NCBI GenBank assembly: GCA_964446595.1
Contig: CAYUPY010000015.1
Span: 1 to 24,532, forward strand
Reading direction: 5' to 3'
Origin: CAYUPY01 sp964446595
Lineage (GTDB): Bacteria > Patescibacteriota > Dojkabacteria > J137 > JAEUSD01
DNA length: 24,532 nucleotides
Within the stretch, counting starts at the first letter, position 1. Every line of letters starts with the position of its first letter. The translations under genes were made by a program, and so were the position numbers. Positions 6,995-14,888 of this stretch are shown here, piece by piece. The notes beneath the pieces were generated by a model. That model was not told the DNA's origin and searched no databases. It saw only the letters and a list, made by a program, of their open reading frames with translations.

Positions 6995-7900
6995 GTGAAA
7001 AAAATACAAGCTTTTACTCTCGTTGAGATCCTAATCGTAATAGCAGTGGTAGCAGCATTGGCGGTTATAGTGGTAGCTGCACTGAACCCTGCTGCAAGAT
7101 TATTGGCTGCTAACAACGCACAAAGGCGTAATAATGTGCAGGCTCTGACAAAAGCGATAAGCTTGTACGAGGTAGACAATATTGGTCAGCTACCAACAGC
7201 AGGGGGATCTCCTTTGCCTGATGTTACACTTTCAACCTTGGCCACAGATGGGGCTGATGCCAGCACCTTAGATGGGGTGATAGGTACCTACATAGATGAA
7301 TATCCATCTCTCCCGGCCGGTACAACGTATTAGGTTGGAATAGAAACATCCTCAGGGCTGCCAATTGTTGGCACAGGCATTGTTCAGACTGATGGTACTG
7401 CACTTTTGTTTACCGGTCGCTATGGTTTAAGTTCAATACTTGTTGACCAATCTGTTGATGGTGGGGGTGGCGAGGAATTACCTTTGGGAGAGAATACACC
7501 GTTTAATTTCGTAATTATAGATAGTGACTGCAATGTACTTACTCCTATAAATAATGGGGGAACATACGTAGTTGGTCAAGACTTGCCCGCTGGAATTGAT
7601 TGGAACATCCGTTTTGAATTCTCTGACCCTGGCAACATTAGGTATACTACCGCAGCTCATACTCAAGTTGGAATCGACAATGGCATAGTATACAGAGACA
7701 ATCGAGGACAAGGTTATGATGGTGTGGATGAGGATGGAAGTTTTCTAATGCGTCGAGGTGATTGTAGTGATGGTGCTGTTAATACAGTTCCGCAGACTAA
7801 TAGAGCTGATGTGGAAAACAGTTTCAACATTCGTATAGTGCCACAGGACAATATCAGTATCTACTACGACCTCAGCTTTAGGATAGTTTCTGGCAGCTAA
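6995..7900 (+). pseudogene. Type IV pilin-like/pseudopilin gene split by one in-frame TAG
   Basis: From GTG 6995 the product begins MKKIQAFTLVEILIVIAVVA, a class III prepilin signal: short basic leader, AFTLVE cleavage box (Ala instead of the usual Gly at -1), Glu at +5 and a long hydrophobic helix, followed by the ALTKAISLYEVDN helix and the LPTAGG loop of pseudopilins. After 112 codons the frame meets TAG (7331-7333). The same frame then stays open for 188 more codons to the TAA at 7898-7900. It encodes VGIETSSGLPIVGTG, which is how such pilins normally continue, and a beta-rich C-terminal domain. TAG ends several other genes here, so genome-wide recoding is unlikely. Possible readings are a recent nonsense mutation, a sequencing error, or occasional readthrough. 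Without readthrough, a 112-aa short pilin is made. An internal TTG at 7406 could restart the second part but lacks a ribosome-binding site. Confidence 0.75.
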
Positions 7901-7912
7901 CGTTAAACATAC

Positions 7913-7942
7913 TTGCTCAATTTGCCAACCCTCCGCTAAAAT
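7913..7942 (+). promoter_or_regulatory. Possible recA promoter
   Basis: TTGCTC (7913-7918), 18 nt, TAAAAT (7937-7942). This would give a leader of about 80 nt before the recA ATG. The -35 matches only in TTG, so this is tentative. The leader contains two near-identical 10-mers, ACTTTTCCGA and ACTTTTCGGA. I see no recognisable LexA box. Confidence 0.3.
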
Positions 7943-8029
7943 ATAGAAGAAACTTTTCCGACTTAATGTTCATTTAACTTTTCGGATTTATGCTGCTGTC
8001 AGACTTAATTTTTACTCTCGCTTAAATAT

Positions 8030-9076
8030 ATGGCTAAAAAATCTAATAAGAAAACAGAAACTTCCGCACAACCTATAGATGGGAATGCAGACTCAGTCGC
8101 AAGAAAGAAAGCAATTGAGGCCGCACTTTCCCAAATCACGAAAGAATTTGGAGATGGTTCCATTATGCGCATGGACGAAGATCACAAAAAGGATGTAGAG
8201 GCGATTTCCACAGGTGCGGTTTCTTTGGACATTGCACTAGGTGTTGGTGGTGTTCCAAAAGGGCGAATTATTGAAATCTATGGCCCAGAGTCATCCGGTA
8301 AGACCTCTTTGACTTTACACATCGCGGCAGAGGCACAAAAACAGGGCGGAGTAGTTGCCTTTATTGATGCAGAGCACGCATTTGATCCAGCTTACGCAAA
8401 AAATGTTGGAATCAACTTAGAAGAATTACTAATTTCGCAACCAGACTACGGAGAGCAGGCTTTAGAAATCTTAGAAACGCTTGTACGTTCAGGGGCAGTG
8501 GATGTAATTGTAGTAGATTCTGTGGCCGCACTCACGCCACGCGCAGAAATTGAAGGAGAGATGGGTGATGCACATATGGGACTGCAAGCTCGTTTGATGA
8601 GTCAGGCGTTGCGAAAAATTACTGGGATTGTGGGCAAAACAAATACGACAGTTATCTTTATTAACCAACTGCGTCAAAAGATTGGTGTCATGTTTGGTAA
8701 TCCGGAGACCACAACTGGTGGAAATGCGCTGAAGTTCTACGCATCTATACGTATGGATATTCGGCGTACTGAAAAAATTACTTCAGGAGATGAAGTAATT
8801 GGGCATGTCGTACGTGTGAGGGTGGTAAAGAATAAGGTTTCACCTCCTTTCCGAGAAGCATTCTTTGATATGATTAATGGTAAGGGAATCGATAAAGAGT
8901 CCAGCCTTTTGGATGCTGCAATCAAGTACGAGGTAATTGAGCGTGCAGGTGCTTGGTATAAGTATGAAGGCGAAAACTTAGGACAAGGGCAAGAAGGTGT
9001 GAAAGAAGTACTAAAAAGTGACGCGAAATTTAGACAAGAAATAGCTAAAAAAGTCCGGGAAAAGGCCGGTATCTAA
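8030..9076 (+). CDS. recA: Recombinase RecA
   Basis: 348 aa, the normal RecA length. It has the Walker A GPESSGKT (residues 85-92), VAFIDAEHAFDP, VIVVDSVAALTPRAEIEGEMGD (Walker B and loop 1) and FINQLRQKIGVMFGNPETTTGGNALKFY (loop 2 region). RecA forms ATP-dependent filaments on single-stranded DNA for homologous recombination and SOS signalling. The ATG at 8030 gives the usual short lysine-rich N-terminus. No Shine-Dalgarno is visible in the preceding AT-rich leader. The next gene starts 3 nt after the stop, so the two are very likely cotranscribed. Confidence 0.98.
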   Translation: MAKKSNKKTETSAQPIDGNADSVARKKAIEAALSQITKEFGDGSIMRMDEDHKKDVEAISTGAVSLDIALGVGGVPKGRIIEIYGPESSGKTSLTLHIAAEAQKQGGVVAFIDAEHAFDPAYAKNVGINLEELLISQPDYGEQALEILETLVRSGAVDVIVVDSVAALTPRAEIEGEMGDAHMGLQARLMSQALRKITGIVGKTNTTVIFINQLRQKIGVMFGNPETTTGGNALKFYASIRMDIRRTEKITSGDEVIGHVVRVRVVKNKVSPPFREAFFDMINGKGIDKESSLLDAAIKYEVIERAGAWYKYEGENLGQGQEGVKEVLKSDAKFRQEIAKKVREKAGI

Positions 9077-9079
9077 ACC

Positions 9080-9688
9080 ATGAACTCAGACCCACAAAAG
9101 TACTTAGATCAATTATTTGTATCTAAAGTCAGAATTAAGGCTCTACATTACTTTTTTACACATCGTGATGAACCTATCCACCTGCGTGGGGTGGTACGTG
9201 AGCTAAACGAAGAGATTAATGCTGTGCGAAGAGAACTTGATCGCATGGAAGAGATAGGTCTACTAGTAGTAGAGCGAAAAGGAAATCGTAAATATTTTAT
9301 GCTTTCTAAGAATTTCGTTTTTTACGATGAGCTATTGGGGATGGTATTCAAGTCATACGGACTAGGTCACGAGATTATTACTGGCGAGAAGAAATTAGGA
9401 CTGATTGATTATGCGGTGCTTACACAAGGATATACGCGGCAAGCGCCATACGGTAAGCACCGCATAGACATGATAATTGTTGGTGACAATCTGAATATGT
9501 TGAATATCAAGAAAATAGTTGAAAAGTACGAAAAAAAACTGGGCCGGGACATTTATTATGCGGTATTAGATAAGCGCGATTTCCTGATGCGTAAAACACG
9601 ACGTGATCTGTTTATGCAGGAATTATTCATGCAAGACTTTATAATGTTGATCGGGGATAGAATCAAATTTACCAGCGGTCTAAAGTAA
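9080..9688 (+). CDS. Winged-helix regulator with nucleotidyltransferase-like domain
   Basis: 202 aa. Residues 1-80 form a winged-helix DNA-binding domain: YLDQLFVSKVRIKALHYFFT, then EPIHLRGVVRELNEEINAVRRELDRMEEIGLL and VERKGNRKYFML as the wing, of the ArsR/MarR-like type. Residues about 100-170 (LIDYAVLTQGYTRQAPYGKHRIDMIIVGD) resemble the core of a small nucleotidyltransferase fold. The canonical GSxxxGxxxxxSDxD metal motif is not intact, so it may be a sensing or scaffold domain. Such fusions are common in archaea and CPR bacteria as probable transcriptional regulators. It lies 3 nt behind recA; whether it regulates DNA-repair genes is speculation. Confidence 0.7.
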   Translation: MNSDPQKYLDQLFVSKVRIKALHYFFTHRDEPIHLRGVVRELNEEINAVRRELDRMEEIGLLVVERKGNRKYFMLSKNFVFYDELLGMVFKSYGLGHEIITGEKKLGLIDYAVLTQGYTRQAPYGKHRIDMIIVGDNLNMLNIKKIVEKYEKKLGRDIYYAVLDKRDFLMRKTRRDLFMQELFMQDFIMLIGDRIKFTSGLK

Positions 9689-9698
9689 ATGTTATTAT
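9669..9698 (+). promoter_or_regulatory. Leaderless promoter of hisS
   Basis: TTACCA (9669-9674), 18 nt, TATTAT (9693-9698), then 6 nt to the ATG at 9705. Confidence 0.55.
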
Positions 9699-9704
9699 TG
9701 CTGC

Positions 9705-11000
9705 ATGGCAAATATTTCTACAATCCCACCGAAAGGAACTCGTGACTGGGAACCAGTCGAGTTCGCAATCCGCAAGTATATTTTTAATACATGGAGATCT
9801 GTTTGTCATAAATTCGGCTATCAAGAATACTTAACTCCGTTAGTAGAATACGCTGATGTTTATCGAGCTAAGTCTGGAGACGAGGTAGGAGGAAGTGAGC
9901 TAACTGTTTTCGAGGACAGAGGAGGGCGTGAGTTGGCAATTCGACCAGAAATGACACCGTCCGTTACACGTATGGTGTCCAATTTTTATCAAAGTGTACC
10001 AAAACCCATTAGGCTATTTAGTATTGCCAACTTTTTTCGTAATCAGAAACCACAAAAAGGACGGAATCGTGAGTTTTGGCAGCTAAACTTTGATATTTTT
10101 GGAACCAGCAGTCTTAATGCAGACGTGGAAACTCTAAGGATGTCCATCGAGATCATGAAAGCCTTTGGCTCAAGTGCAGACCAATTTCGTGTTTTTGTAA
10201 ACCATCGTAAGTCAATCGAGTACTTGGTGCGTGACTACCTTAAAGTCCCTGAAGAAAACGTAGCCAAGGCAATCCAATTACTAGATAGAGTTATGAAGCT
10301 TCCTCAATCTGAATTCTTGAATCAATTAGGATTACTAGGCGCAGAAATTTTGGACCAAGAGTTTATCTATGAATACCTTACATGGGATCAAGCGGCTATT
10401 ATTGACGCTCAAAACTCGTTTTTAAAAAATGATCCGGGTTATCAGGAACTGCAGCAAATCTTTGAAGCACTAGAAGCGCTTGGCCTCTCAGAATATGTGG
10501 CATTTAACCCCGGTATGGTTCGTGGATTTGACTACTATGACGGCATGGTGTTTGAAGTTTTTGATCTTGCCGAATACTTAGGAGAGGGCAGCGCCCGCTC
10601 ATTATTTGGCGGAGGGCGCTACAACGGTCTAGCAGGTATTTTTGGCAAGGACTCATTTCCAGCTGTTGGTGCCGCTCCAGGCGATGAAACAATGCGTTTA
10701 TTCTTGGAAGCACATAACCTAATCCCAGAGGAGTTAACAGCCCGACAAGGTTATTACCTTCCAGTTCTAGCTGATTCTGCAGAGGCACAGTCAGCACGCC
10801 AAAAAATCGTCACCAGTCTGCGAGAGCAGGGAGAAGTGGTAATTGAAGGGCTAGAGCTCGAAAAATTCGGGAAAGCGATTGCCAACGCCGACAAGCGCAA
10901 TGCCGCTTTCGTGATTTTACTAGGGGAAAATGAATTAGAAGCTAATAAATATATGCTCAAAGATCTAGTTACCGGTGAGCAGGAAGAGAAGAGATTATGA
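9705..11000 (+). CDS. hisS: Histidyl-tRNA synthetase
   Basis: 431 aa class II synthetase. GTRDWEP (11-17) begins the catalytic domain, FRNQKPQKGRNREFWQLNFDIFG (111-133) is motif 2, and RGFDYYDGMVFEVFD (273-287) is the histidine-specific HisA motif, followed by FGGGRYNGL. The usual motif 3 'VGFAxGxERL' reads VGAAPGDETM (321-330), so the GxER arginine is replaced; a GD-type ending occurs in a divergent HisRS class, as I recall. The C-terminal 90 residues are the anticodon-binding domain (LPVLADSAEAQSARQKIVTSL ... EKFGKAIANADKRNAAFVILLG). The enzyme charges tRNA-His with histidine using ATP. The stop overlaps the next gene's start (ATGA at 10997-11000), indicating translational coupling. Confidence 0.95.
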   Translation: MANISTIPPKGTRDWEPVEFAIRKYIFNTWRSVCHKFGYQEYLTPLVEYADVYRAKSGDEVGGSELTVFEDRGGRELAIRPEMTPSVTRMVSNFYQSVPKPIRLFSIANFFRNQKPQKGRNREFWQLNFDIFGTSSLNADVETLRMSIEIMKAFGSSADQFRVFVNHRKSIEYLVRDYLKVPEENVAKAIQLLDRVMKLPQSEFLNQLGLLGAEILDQEFIYEYLTWDQAAIIDAQNSFLKNDPGYQELQQIFEALEALGLSEYVAFNPGMVRGFDYYDGMVFEVFDLAEYLGEGSARSLFGGGRYNGLAGIFGKDSFPAVGAAPGDETMRLFLEAHNLIPEELTARQGYYLPVLADSAEAQSARQKIVTSLREQGEVVIEGLELEKFGKAIANADKRNAAFVILLGENELEANKYMLKDLVTGEQEEKRL

Positions 11001-11908
11001 GTTGGATTCTATTAGCTTTAGTCCCGGGTTTGCTATGGTCTGTCACAAATTATATAGATAAGATTCTAATTGAAAAGTACTTTAAAGGTGGAGGATTAGG
11101 TTCACTATTCTTAATTTCCTCCTTAAGTGGCTTACTTGTATTACCGTTCGCTGGTTTCCTTGCAGCCGATATTTCAAACTTAGGATTTGCCAGCACAATT
11201 ATTGCCATAGTTTCAGGCGTAATTGGCGTAACTATGCTATTTCCATATTTTGCTGCTGTGCAAGACGCGGATCCTATCTACCTTATACCTATCTTTCAGA
11301 CCATACCCTTCTTTAGTTTCATGTTAGGTTTTATCTTTTGGGGTGAGGTGCTCAGTCCCAATCAGGTAGTTGGAGGGCTGATTGTAACGTCAGCGGCAAT
11401 TTTAATAGGATTCGACTTTAATACAAGCAGGTTAAAACTAAAATGGAAATCGATTGGTTTAATGTTACTCACGTCTTTAATGGTAGCTCTAAATACGGTT
11501 TTGTTTAAGGTTTTTGCAATAGAGTCTGATTTCTGGACTGTAGCATTTTGGGAATACATCGGTTGGGTGGGAACTGGCGTAATCTTTTTATTCGTTGCAA
11601 AAAAGTTTAGAAAGCAGTTTTTTGAAGTATTGCGAACTAACTCTACTGCGGTTGCCGGTGCAAATATTACTAATGAGTTACTTAATTTAGTAGCGAGGTT
11701 AGTATTCAATCATGTCTCTTTGCTGGCACCAATTACCTTGGCTTGGGTCATTAACGGAGCTCAGCCAGCATTTGTATTTATTTTCGGCCTACTCCTCACC
11801 GTCTTCTTACCTAGATTATATAAGGAAGAAACTACAATAAAACTGCTCTTTCAGAAGATATTCTTCATTTGTATTATGGCCATAGGATTAATTATCCTAA
11901 GCGCATAA
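10997..11908 (+). CDS. EamA-family (DMT superfamily) membrane transporter
   Basis: 303 aa with about ten hydrophobic helices in two repeats, the layout of EamA/DMT transporters. LALVPGLLWSVTNYIDKIL opens the first half. PIFQTIPFFSFMLGFIFWGEVLSPNQVVGGLIVTSAAILIGF is the typical end of an EamA repeat, with the Glu of 'GE.ls..q..G..lI..G'. Family members export small metabolites such as amino acids or nucleotide-sugar-related compounds; the substrate cannot be told. It overlaps hisS by 4 nt and is cotranscribed with it. The AGGAAGAGAAGAG upstream could act as a weak ribosome-binding site. Confidence 0.85.
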   Translation: MSWILLALVPGLLWSVTNYIDKILIEKYFKGGGLGSLFLISSLSGLLVLPFAGFLAADISNLGFASTIIAIVSGVIGVTMLFPYFAAVQDADPIYLIPIFQTIPFFSFMLGFIFWGEVLSPNQVVGGLIVTSAAILIGFDFNTSRLKLKWKSIGLMLLTSLMVALNTVLFKVFAIESDFWTVAFWEYIGWVGTGVIFLFVAKKFRKQFFEVLRTNSTAVAGANITNELLNLVARLVFNHVSLLAPITLAWVINGAQPAFVFIFGLLLTVFLPRLYKEETTIKLLFQKIFFICIMAIGLIILSA

Positions 11909-11986
11909 ACATGTAACCATATTAAACTCCATTTGAGTCGATCGCGGATGCGTGAGTAGGGGCTCCGATCACAATTCCTACACGTC

Positions 11987-12229
11987 TCATAGCCCAGCTG
12001 CGATTAAATTCAGAAGCGTAGAAGCTGAGACAAAATAGACTACCCATCCTAATACGAATAGCCCGCTAGTTGCCCCGTAGCGTACTAGTGTTGAGTATTT
12101 TTCGTTTAGGTAGATTTTTTGCGCCAATAATCCGCAGCAGCCTAGTATCAGTGCACCTAAAGCACTCCCAACCAACACCCCGGGCACCATAAAAACTAGT
12201 AAAACCGCGTTCTTTTTTAAATTTTCCAT
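11987..12229 (-). CDS. Small two-helix membrane protein, function unknown
   Basis: 80 aa with a short basic N-terminus (MENLKKN) and two hydrophobic hairpin helices (about 8-36 and 50-79), including the Gly-rich GVLVGSALGALILGCCGLLA. No family recognised. The ATG at 12229 is supported by an extended -10 on the minus strand (TGtTAAAAT) 6 nt upstream. It is transcribed divergently from manC. The 78 nt between its stop and the EamA gene hold only a weak imperfect hairpin (11951-11984). Confidence 0.65.
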   Translation of the reverse strand: MENLKKNAVLLVFMVPGVLVGSALGALILGCCGLLAQKIYLNEKYSTLVRYGATSGLFVLGWVVYFVSASTLLNLIAAGL

Positions 12230-12235
12230 GCTCTG

Positions 12236-12244
12236 ATTTTAACA
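12236..12244 (-). promoter_or_regulatory. Extended -10 (TGtTAAAAT) on the minus strand
   Basis: Read on the minus strand, TGTTAAAAT lies 6 nt before the ATG at 12229, the same spacing as the plus-strand leaderless promoters. Confidence 0.6.
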
Positions 12245-12285
12245 AACAAATACAGAAACTTGTGATATATTAGCCTACTAATCGT

Positions 12286-12291
12286 TATAAA
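12286..12291 (+). promoter_or_regulatory. -10 TATAAA of manC
   Basis: TATAAA lies 6 nt before the ATG at 12298 (leaderless reading). A second, extended -10 TGaTATATT (12263-12271) would instead give a leader of about 20 nt with GAGG only 2 nt from the ATG, too close for normal Shine-Dalgarno use. Both lie in the divergent region shared with the 80-aa gene. Confidence 0.5.
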
Positions 12292-12297
12292 GAGGTT

Positions 12298-13377
12298 ATG
12301 AAGATTATTATATTTGCTGGTGGCACTGGTAAACGGTTTTGGCCGGTGAGCCGAAAACAAGCCCCGAAGCAATTTAGCCCCTTAATTTCTGGTAAGCCAC
12401 TTCTCAGATTACGCATTGATACCTTGCTAAAAAGCTACAACGCTGAAGATATATTCATTAGTACCGGTAAGCACTACGAGAAAGAAGTTAAAGAGATAGC
12501 CCCAGAGCTGCCTGTTGAAAATTTGATTTTAGAACCTGAAATGCGCGATACCGGTCCCGCGGTGACCCTGGCAGTAACTTACGTTCATCATCGATACCCC
12601 CAAGATTTAATTTCCATCCAGTGGTCTGATCACTTAGTCAAAGATGAACTGACATTTGTTACTGCTCTTAGAGAGGCAGAAGAAATTACCGCCAGTAAAG
12701 AGGGTGTCGGAGTAACTTTTGTGACTGTTCCAGCTCGTTTTGCGTCGCCGCACCGAGGCTATATTCATTTTGGAGAGGAGATAAAGCGTGTTAGCAAGAA
12801 TATAGTTTTTAGAGAGTTCAAAGAATTTAAAGAGAAACCAGATGAGAAAACCGCAGAAAAATATCTCAAAGATGGTAGTTATGGCTGGAATCCCGGCTAT
12901 TGGATTGTGAAACCAGAGTATTTCCTGGATAAAGTCACACACTCAACGCCTGAAATAGTAGAGATATGTGATGAGATCGTGCAGTCAGGATTTTCAGAGG
13001 CTAGCCTGCAAAAGTTCACAAAACTAGAAAAGATTTCTGCTGACTATACGTTTGCCGAGAACGTGCAAGCCGAAGAGGCAATGGTCTTGTGGAGTGAGTT
13101 TGGTTGGAGCGATGTCGGTGAGTGGATTGCACTTAAAGAGGCCTTGCAAGAGAGATCAGATTCAAATGTAGTAAAAGGCAAAGTTCAGGATTTGGAATCA
13201 CAGGATTCAATTATTTACAACCTGGATGATACAAAGTTAGTAGCCACGATTGGCTTGGAGTCGATGGTAGTGGTCAATACTAAGGATGTTGTGGCGGTGT
13301 TTCACAAAGATGACAACACAAAGCTAAAGCAGTTTTTAGCAGAACTAGAAAATAAAGGGCTAACAGAATATCTCTAG
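12298..13377 (+). CDS. manC: Mannose-1-phosphate guanylyltransferase
   Basis: 359 aa, the size of single-domain GDP-mannose pyrophosphorylases. The nucleotide-binding motif AGGTGKRFWPVSRKQAPKQF (7-26) is diagnostic, followed by EPEMRDTGPAVTLAV, IQWSDH and KEKPDEKTAEKYL...YGWNPGYWI. The enzyme makes GDP-mannose from mannose-1-phosphate and GTP for cell-surface glycans. There is no fused phosphomannose isomerase cupin domain. GDP-mannose would feed mannosyltransferases such as the membrane protein at 21101 (directly or via a lipid-linked mannose) and the ABC-exported polymer. Confidence 0.93.
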   Translation: MKIIIFAGGTGKRFWPVSRKQAPKQFSPLISGKPLLRLRIDTLLKSYNAEDIFISTGKHYEKEVKEIAPELPVENLILEPEMRDTGPAVTLAVTYVHHRYPQDLISIQWSDHLVKDELTFVTALREAEEITASKEGVGVTFVTVPARFASPHRGYIHFGEEIKRVSKNIVFREFKEFKEKPDEKTAEKYLKDGSYGWNPGYWIVKPEYFLDKVTHSTPEIVEICDEIVQSGFSEASLQKFTKLEKISADYTFAENVQAEEAMVLWSEFGWSDVGEWIALKEALQERSDSNVVKGKVQDLESQDSIIYNLDDTKLVATIGLESMVVVNTKDVVAVFHKDDNTKLKQFLAELENKGLTEYL

Positions 13378-13477
13378 GAAAATACGGCCGCAGAGGTGAA
13401 ATTTTTGCTAAAAATGTGTAAAATACTTTACTGTCTTTCAGCCTTACCCTTACTTGTTAGACTTGGTCAATCATAAA

Positions 13478-13864
13478 ATGGATGACTTTAACGATCTATT
13501 ACCTTTTCCACTCTCACAAAAACTGATGACCACAGCAATAATCTCAGGTAGCGATGAAGATTATGTAACTCCAGATGTGTGGACCACTTACTATTCAGTA
13601 GATCCATACGGGCTTTTTATTGTAAACAAGAAGCAGGATAATTTATCTAGCTTTACTGCTTTAGACCCATCAGGACAAGATGAAGCTTTTGCTGAATTTC
13701 TAGATGTTATTGGGGTAAATAATGATATGGAAGTAGTAAAAGCAGTCCGACATTCTAAAGATCAGTTTCCAAATCGTTCCGTTCGTATTACAATAACAAG
13801 TACGGTAGATATTCAGCTACAAAACGAACTCAAAGAAGTTTTTAATGTGGCTTCTGCCATCTAG
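13478..13864 (+). CDS. Hypothetical protein, 128 aa
   Basis: A soluble acidic protein of 128 aa (MDDFNDLLPFPLSQKL...), with no signal peptide and no family I recognise. Alternating strands (TTYYSVDPYGLFIVNKKQ, SVRITITSTVDIQL) suggest an alpha/beta fold. The ATG at 13478 is preferred. An in-frame TTG at 13454 would add eight residues. TAAAAT at 13419-13424 may be the -10, giving a leader of about 45 nt. Codon use looks like the neighbours, so it is probably a real gene. Confidence 0.6.
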   Translation: MDDFNDLLPFPLSQKLMTTAIISGSDEDYVTPDVWTTYYSVDPYGLFIVNKKQDNLSSFTALDPSGQDEAFAEFLDVIGVNNDMEVVKAVRHSKDQFPNRSVRITITSTVDIQLQNELKEVFNVASAI

Positions 13865-13889
13865 TTAATTGTAATACTGCCATTTGCAT

Positions 13890-14888
13890 ATGAGAAAAAT
13901 CGCCCGGTTATTAGTAATAGTAGGATTGTTAAGTTTGGCGGTCTTTTCTTTATACGCTATCTATTTAGTAGGAACATCAGATTTCTCTCCTGAAAAGTCT
14001 GAAGCACTATATGGTGGACAATATGAAACTGGATACCCATCAGCAGGTTTTCTAATAATATACACAGCTAATTCAATCAAGACATGTGGTTATACTGCTA
14101 TCCGCCCCAACGTGGCAGTAACTGCTGGTCATTGTGTGGATGACGCCCAGCGAATTTACCTTGGGCAGGGTGAATTTAGCTTTGATCATATCACCCATGC
14201 TTTTGCGGCGAAGGCTCAACCTAAGCAAGGGTGGGCAGTGGATAAAAGACGTGAAGATGACTTCGCCATACTTACATTCCAGGATGCAAATTTCTTTAGG
14301 GAGTTTGCAAATATTAGTTCGCCTATTGAGGGCTGTAATTTTAGGGTAGTAGCATACGGAAGAACTGAGAATGCCGAAAGTGCGGCTACAAAAGAGCGTC
14401 GTAGCGCTATTTTGTGTGCCAATGCTATTTACGACAAAGTCTTTTATGTAACTGGTAGAGATGGAGGGATTTGCTTTGGAGATAGTGGTAGTCCCGTGTA
14501 CTTTGAAGGAACAAATAACTTAGCAGGCGTTGTGGCCTCTATTATTAAAGTAGCTGATGATAATTCTGATCCATGTGCAATTGGAAACAGTGCGATTATT
14601 GTGAGAGCTGATACAAATACGAACCTAATTAACGCTGCAGTCCAACAGGCTAGTCCTTCTAGTGATCCGATCGCTATAGATGATACTTTGGTAATTGAGG
14701 TGGCCGGAGATAACGAGTCTGCTTTCCCAGTATTTACTTTTAGTTCTGTCCAAAACCTTGTATCTAATTCAGAGAGGTTTTTACCGCAGATCGTTTTAGT
14801 TGCAGCTGGTTTTATAGTGCTTATTTCTGCCTTCCTTGCGCTTTCGGGCAAGCCGAAAGCGCAACAGGAAGAACAAATGCAGTTTTAG
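13890..14888 (+). CDS. Membrane-tethered trypsin-like (S1) serine protease
   Basis: 332 aa. An N-terminal hydrophobic segment (5-27) is followed by a chymotrypsin-fold domain with the full triad: TAGHC (His81), DDFAIL (Asp124) and GDSGSP (Ser199). Six cysteines (66, 82, 149, 176, 195, 229) could form three disulfides; C66-C82 flanks the catalytic His as in trypsin. A second helix (about 300-320) near the C-terminus anchors the other end, leaving a short Gln/Glu-rich cytoplasmic tail. The protease therefore works outside the cell, bound to the membrane at both ends. The ATG at 13890 is used; a TTG two codons upstream is possible. The end overlaps the convergent gene's stop by 4 nt, and the tail codons contain a strong hairpin. 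Confidence 0.85.
   Translation: MRKIARLLVIVGLLSLAVFSLYAIYLVGTSDFSPEKSEALYGGQYETGYPSAGFLIIYTANSIKTCGYTAIRPNVAVTAGHCVDDAQRIYLGQGEFSFDHITHAFAAKAQPKQGWAVDKRREDDFAILTFQDANFFREFANISSPIEGCNFRVVAYGRTENAESAATKERRSAILCANAIYDKVFYVTGRDGGICFGDSGSPVYFEGTNNLAGVVASIIKVADDNSDPCAIGNSAIIVRADTNTNLINAAVQQASPSSDPIAIDDTLVIEVAGDNESAFPVFTFSSVQNLVSNSERFLPQIVLVAAGFIVLISAFLALSGKPKAQQEEQMQF
14832..14870. repeat. Long hairpin at the convergent gene ends
   Basis: TTGCGCTTTCGG (14836-14847) pairs perfectly with CCGAAAGCGCAA (14853-14864) around a 5-nt loop. TTCC (14832-14835) extends the pairing with GGAA (14867-14870) across a 2-nt bulge. It sits in the last codons of the protease and just beyond the stop of the convergent minus-strand gene. 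It may act as a shared 3'-end structure, though neither side shows a T-run. Confidence 0.7.

Noticed and set aside
7406..7900. Second half of the pilin as an independent 164-aa gene from TTG 7406
   Set aside because: No ribosome-binding site or -10 before it, no signal sequence, and sequence upstream of 7406 back to the TAG also reads as pilin; better explained as part of one interrupted gene.
7950..7990. Near-repeat ACTTTTCCGA / ACTTTTCGGA and a weak CCGA/TCGG dyad in the recA leader
   Set aside because: Too short and too AT-rich to call an operator; no match to a known SOS box.
11951..11984. Imperfect hairpin CGTGAGTAGG / CCTACACG between the EamA gene and the 80-aa gene
   Set aside because: Bulged, short and without a T-run; not enough for a terminator or riboswitch call.
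14134..14851. Frames on both strands inside the protease (71 aa plus, 68 and 135 aa minus)
   Set aside because: The catalytic triad fixes the true frame of the protease; the others are shadows.
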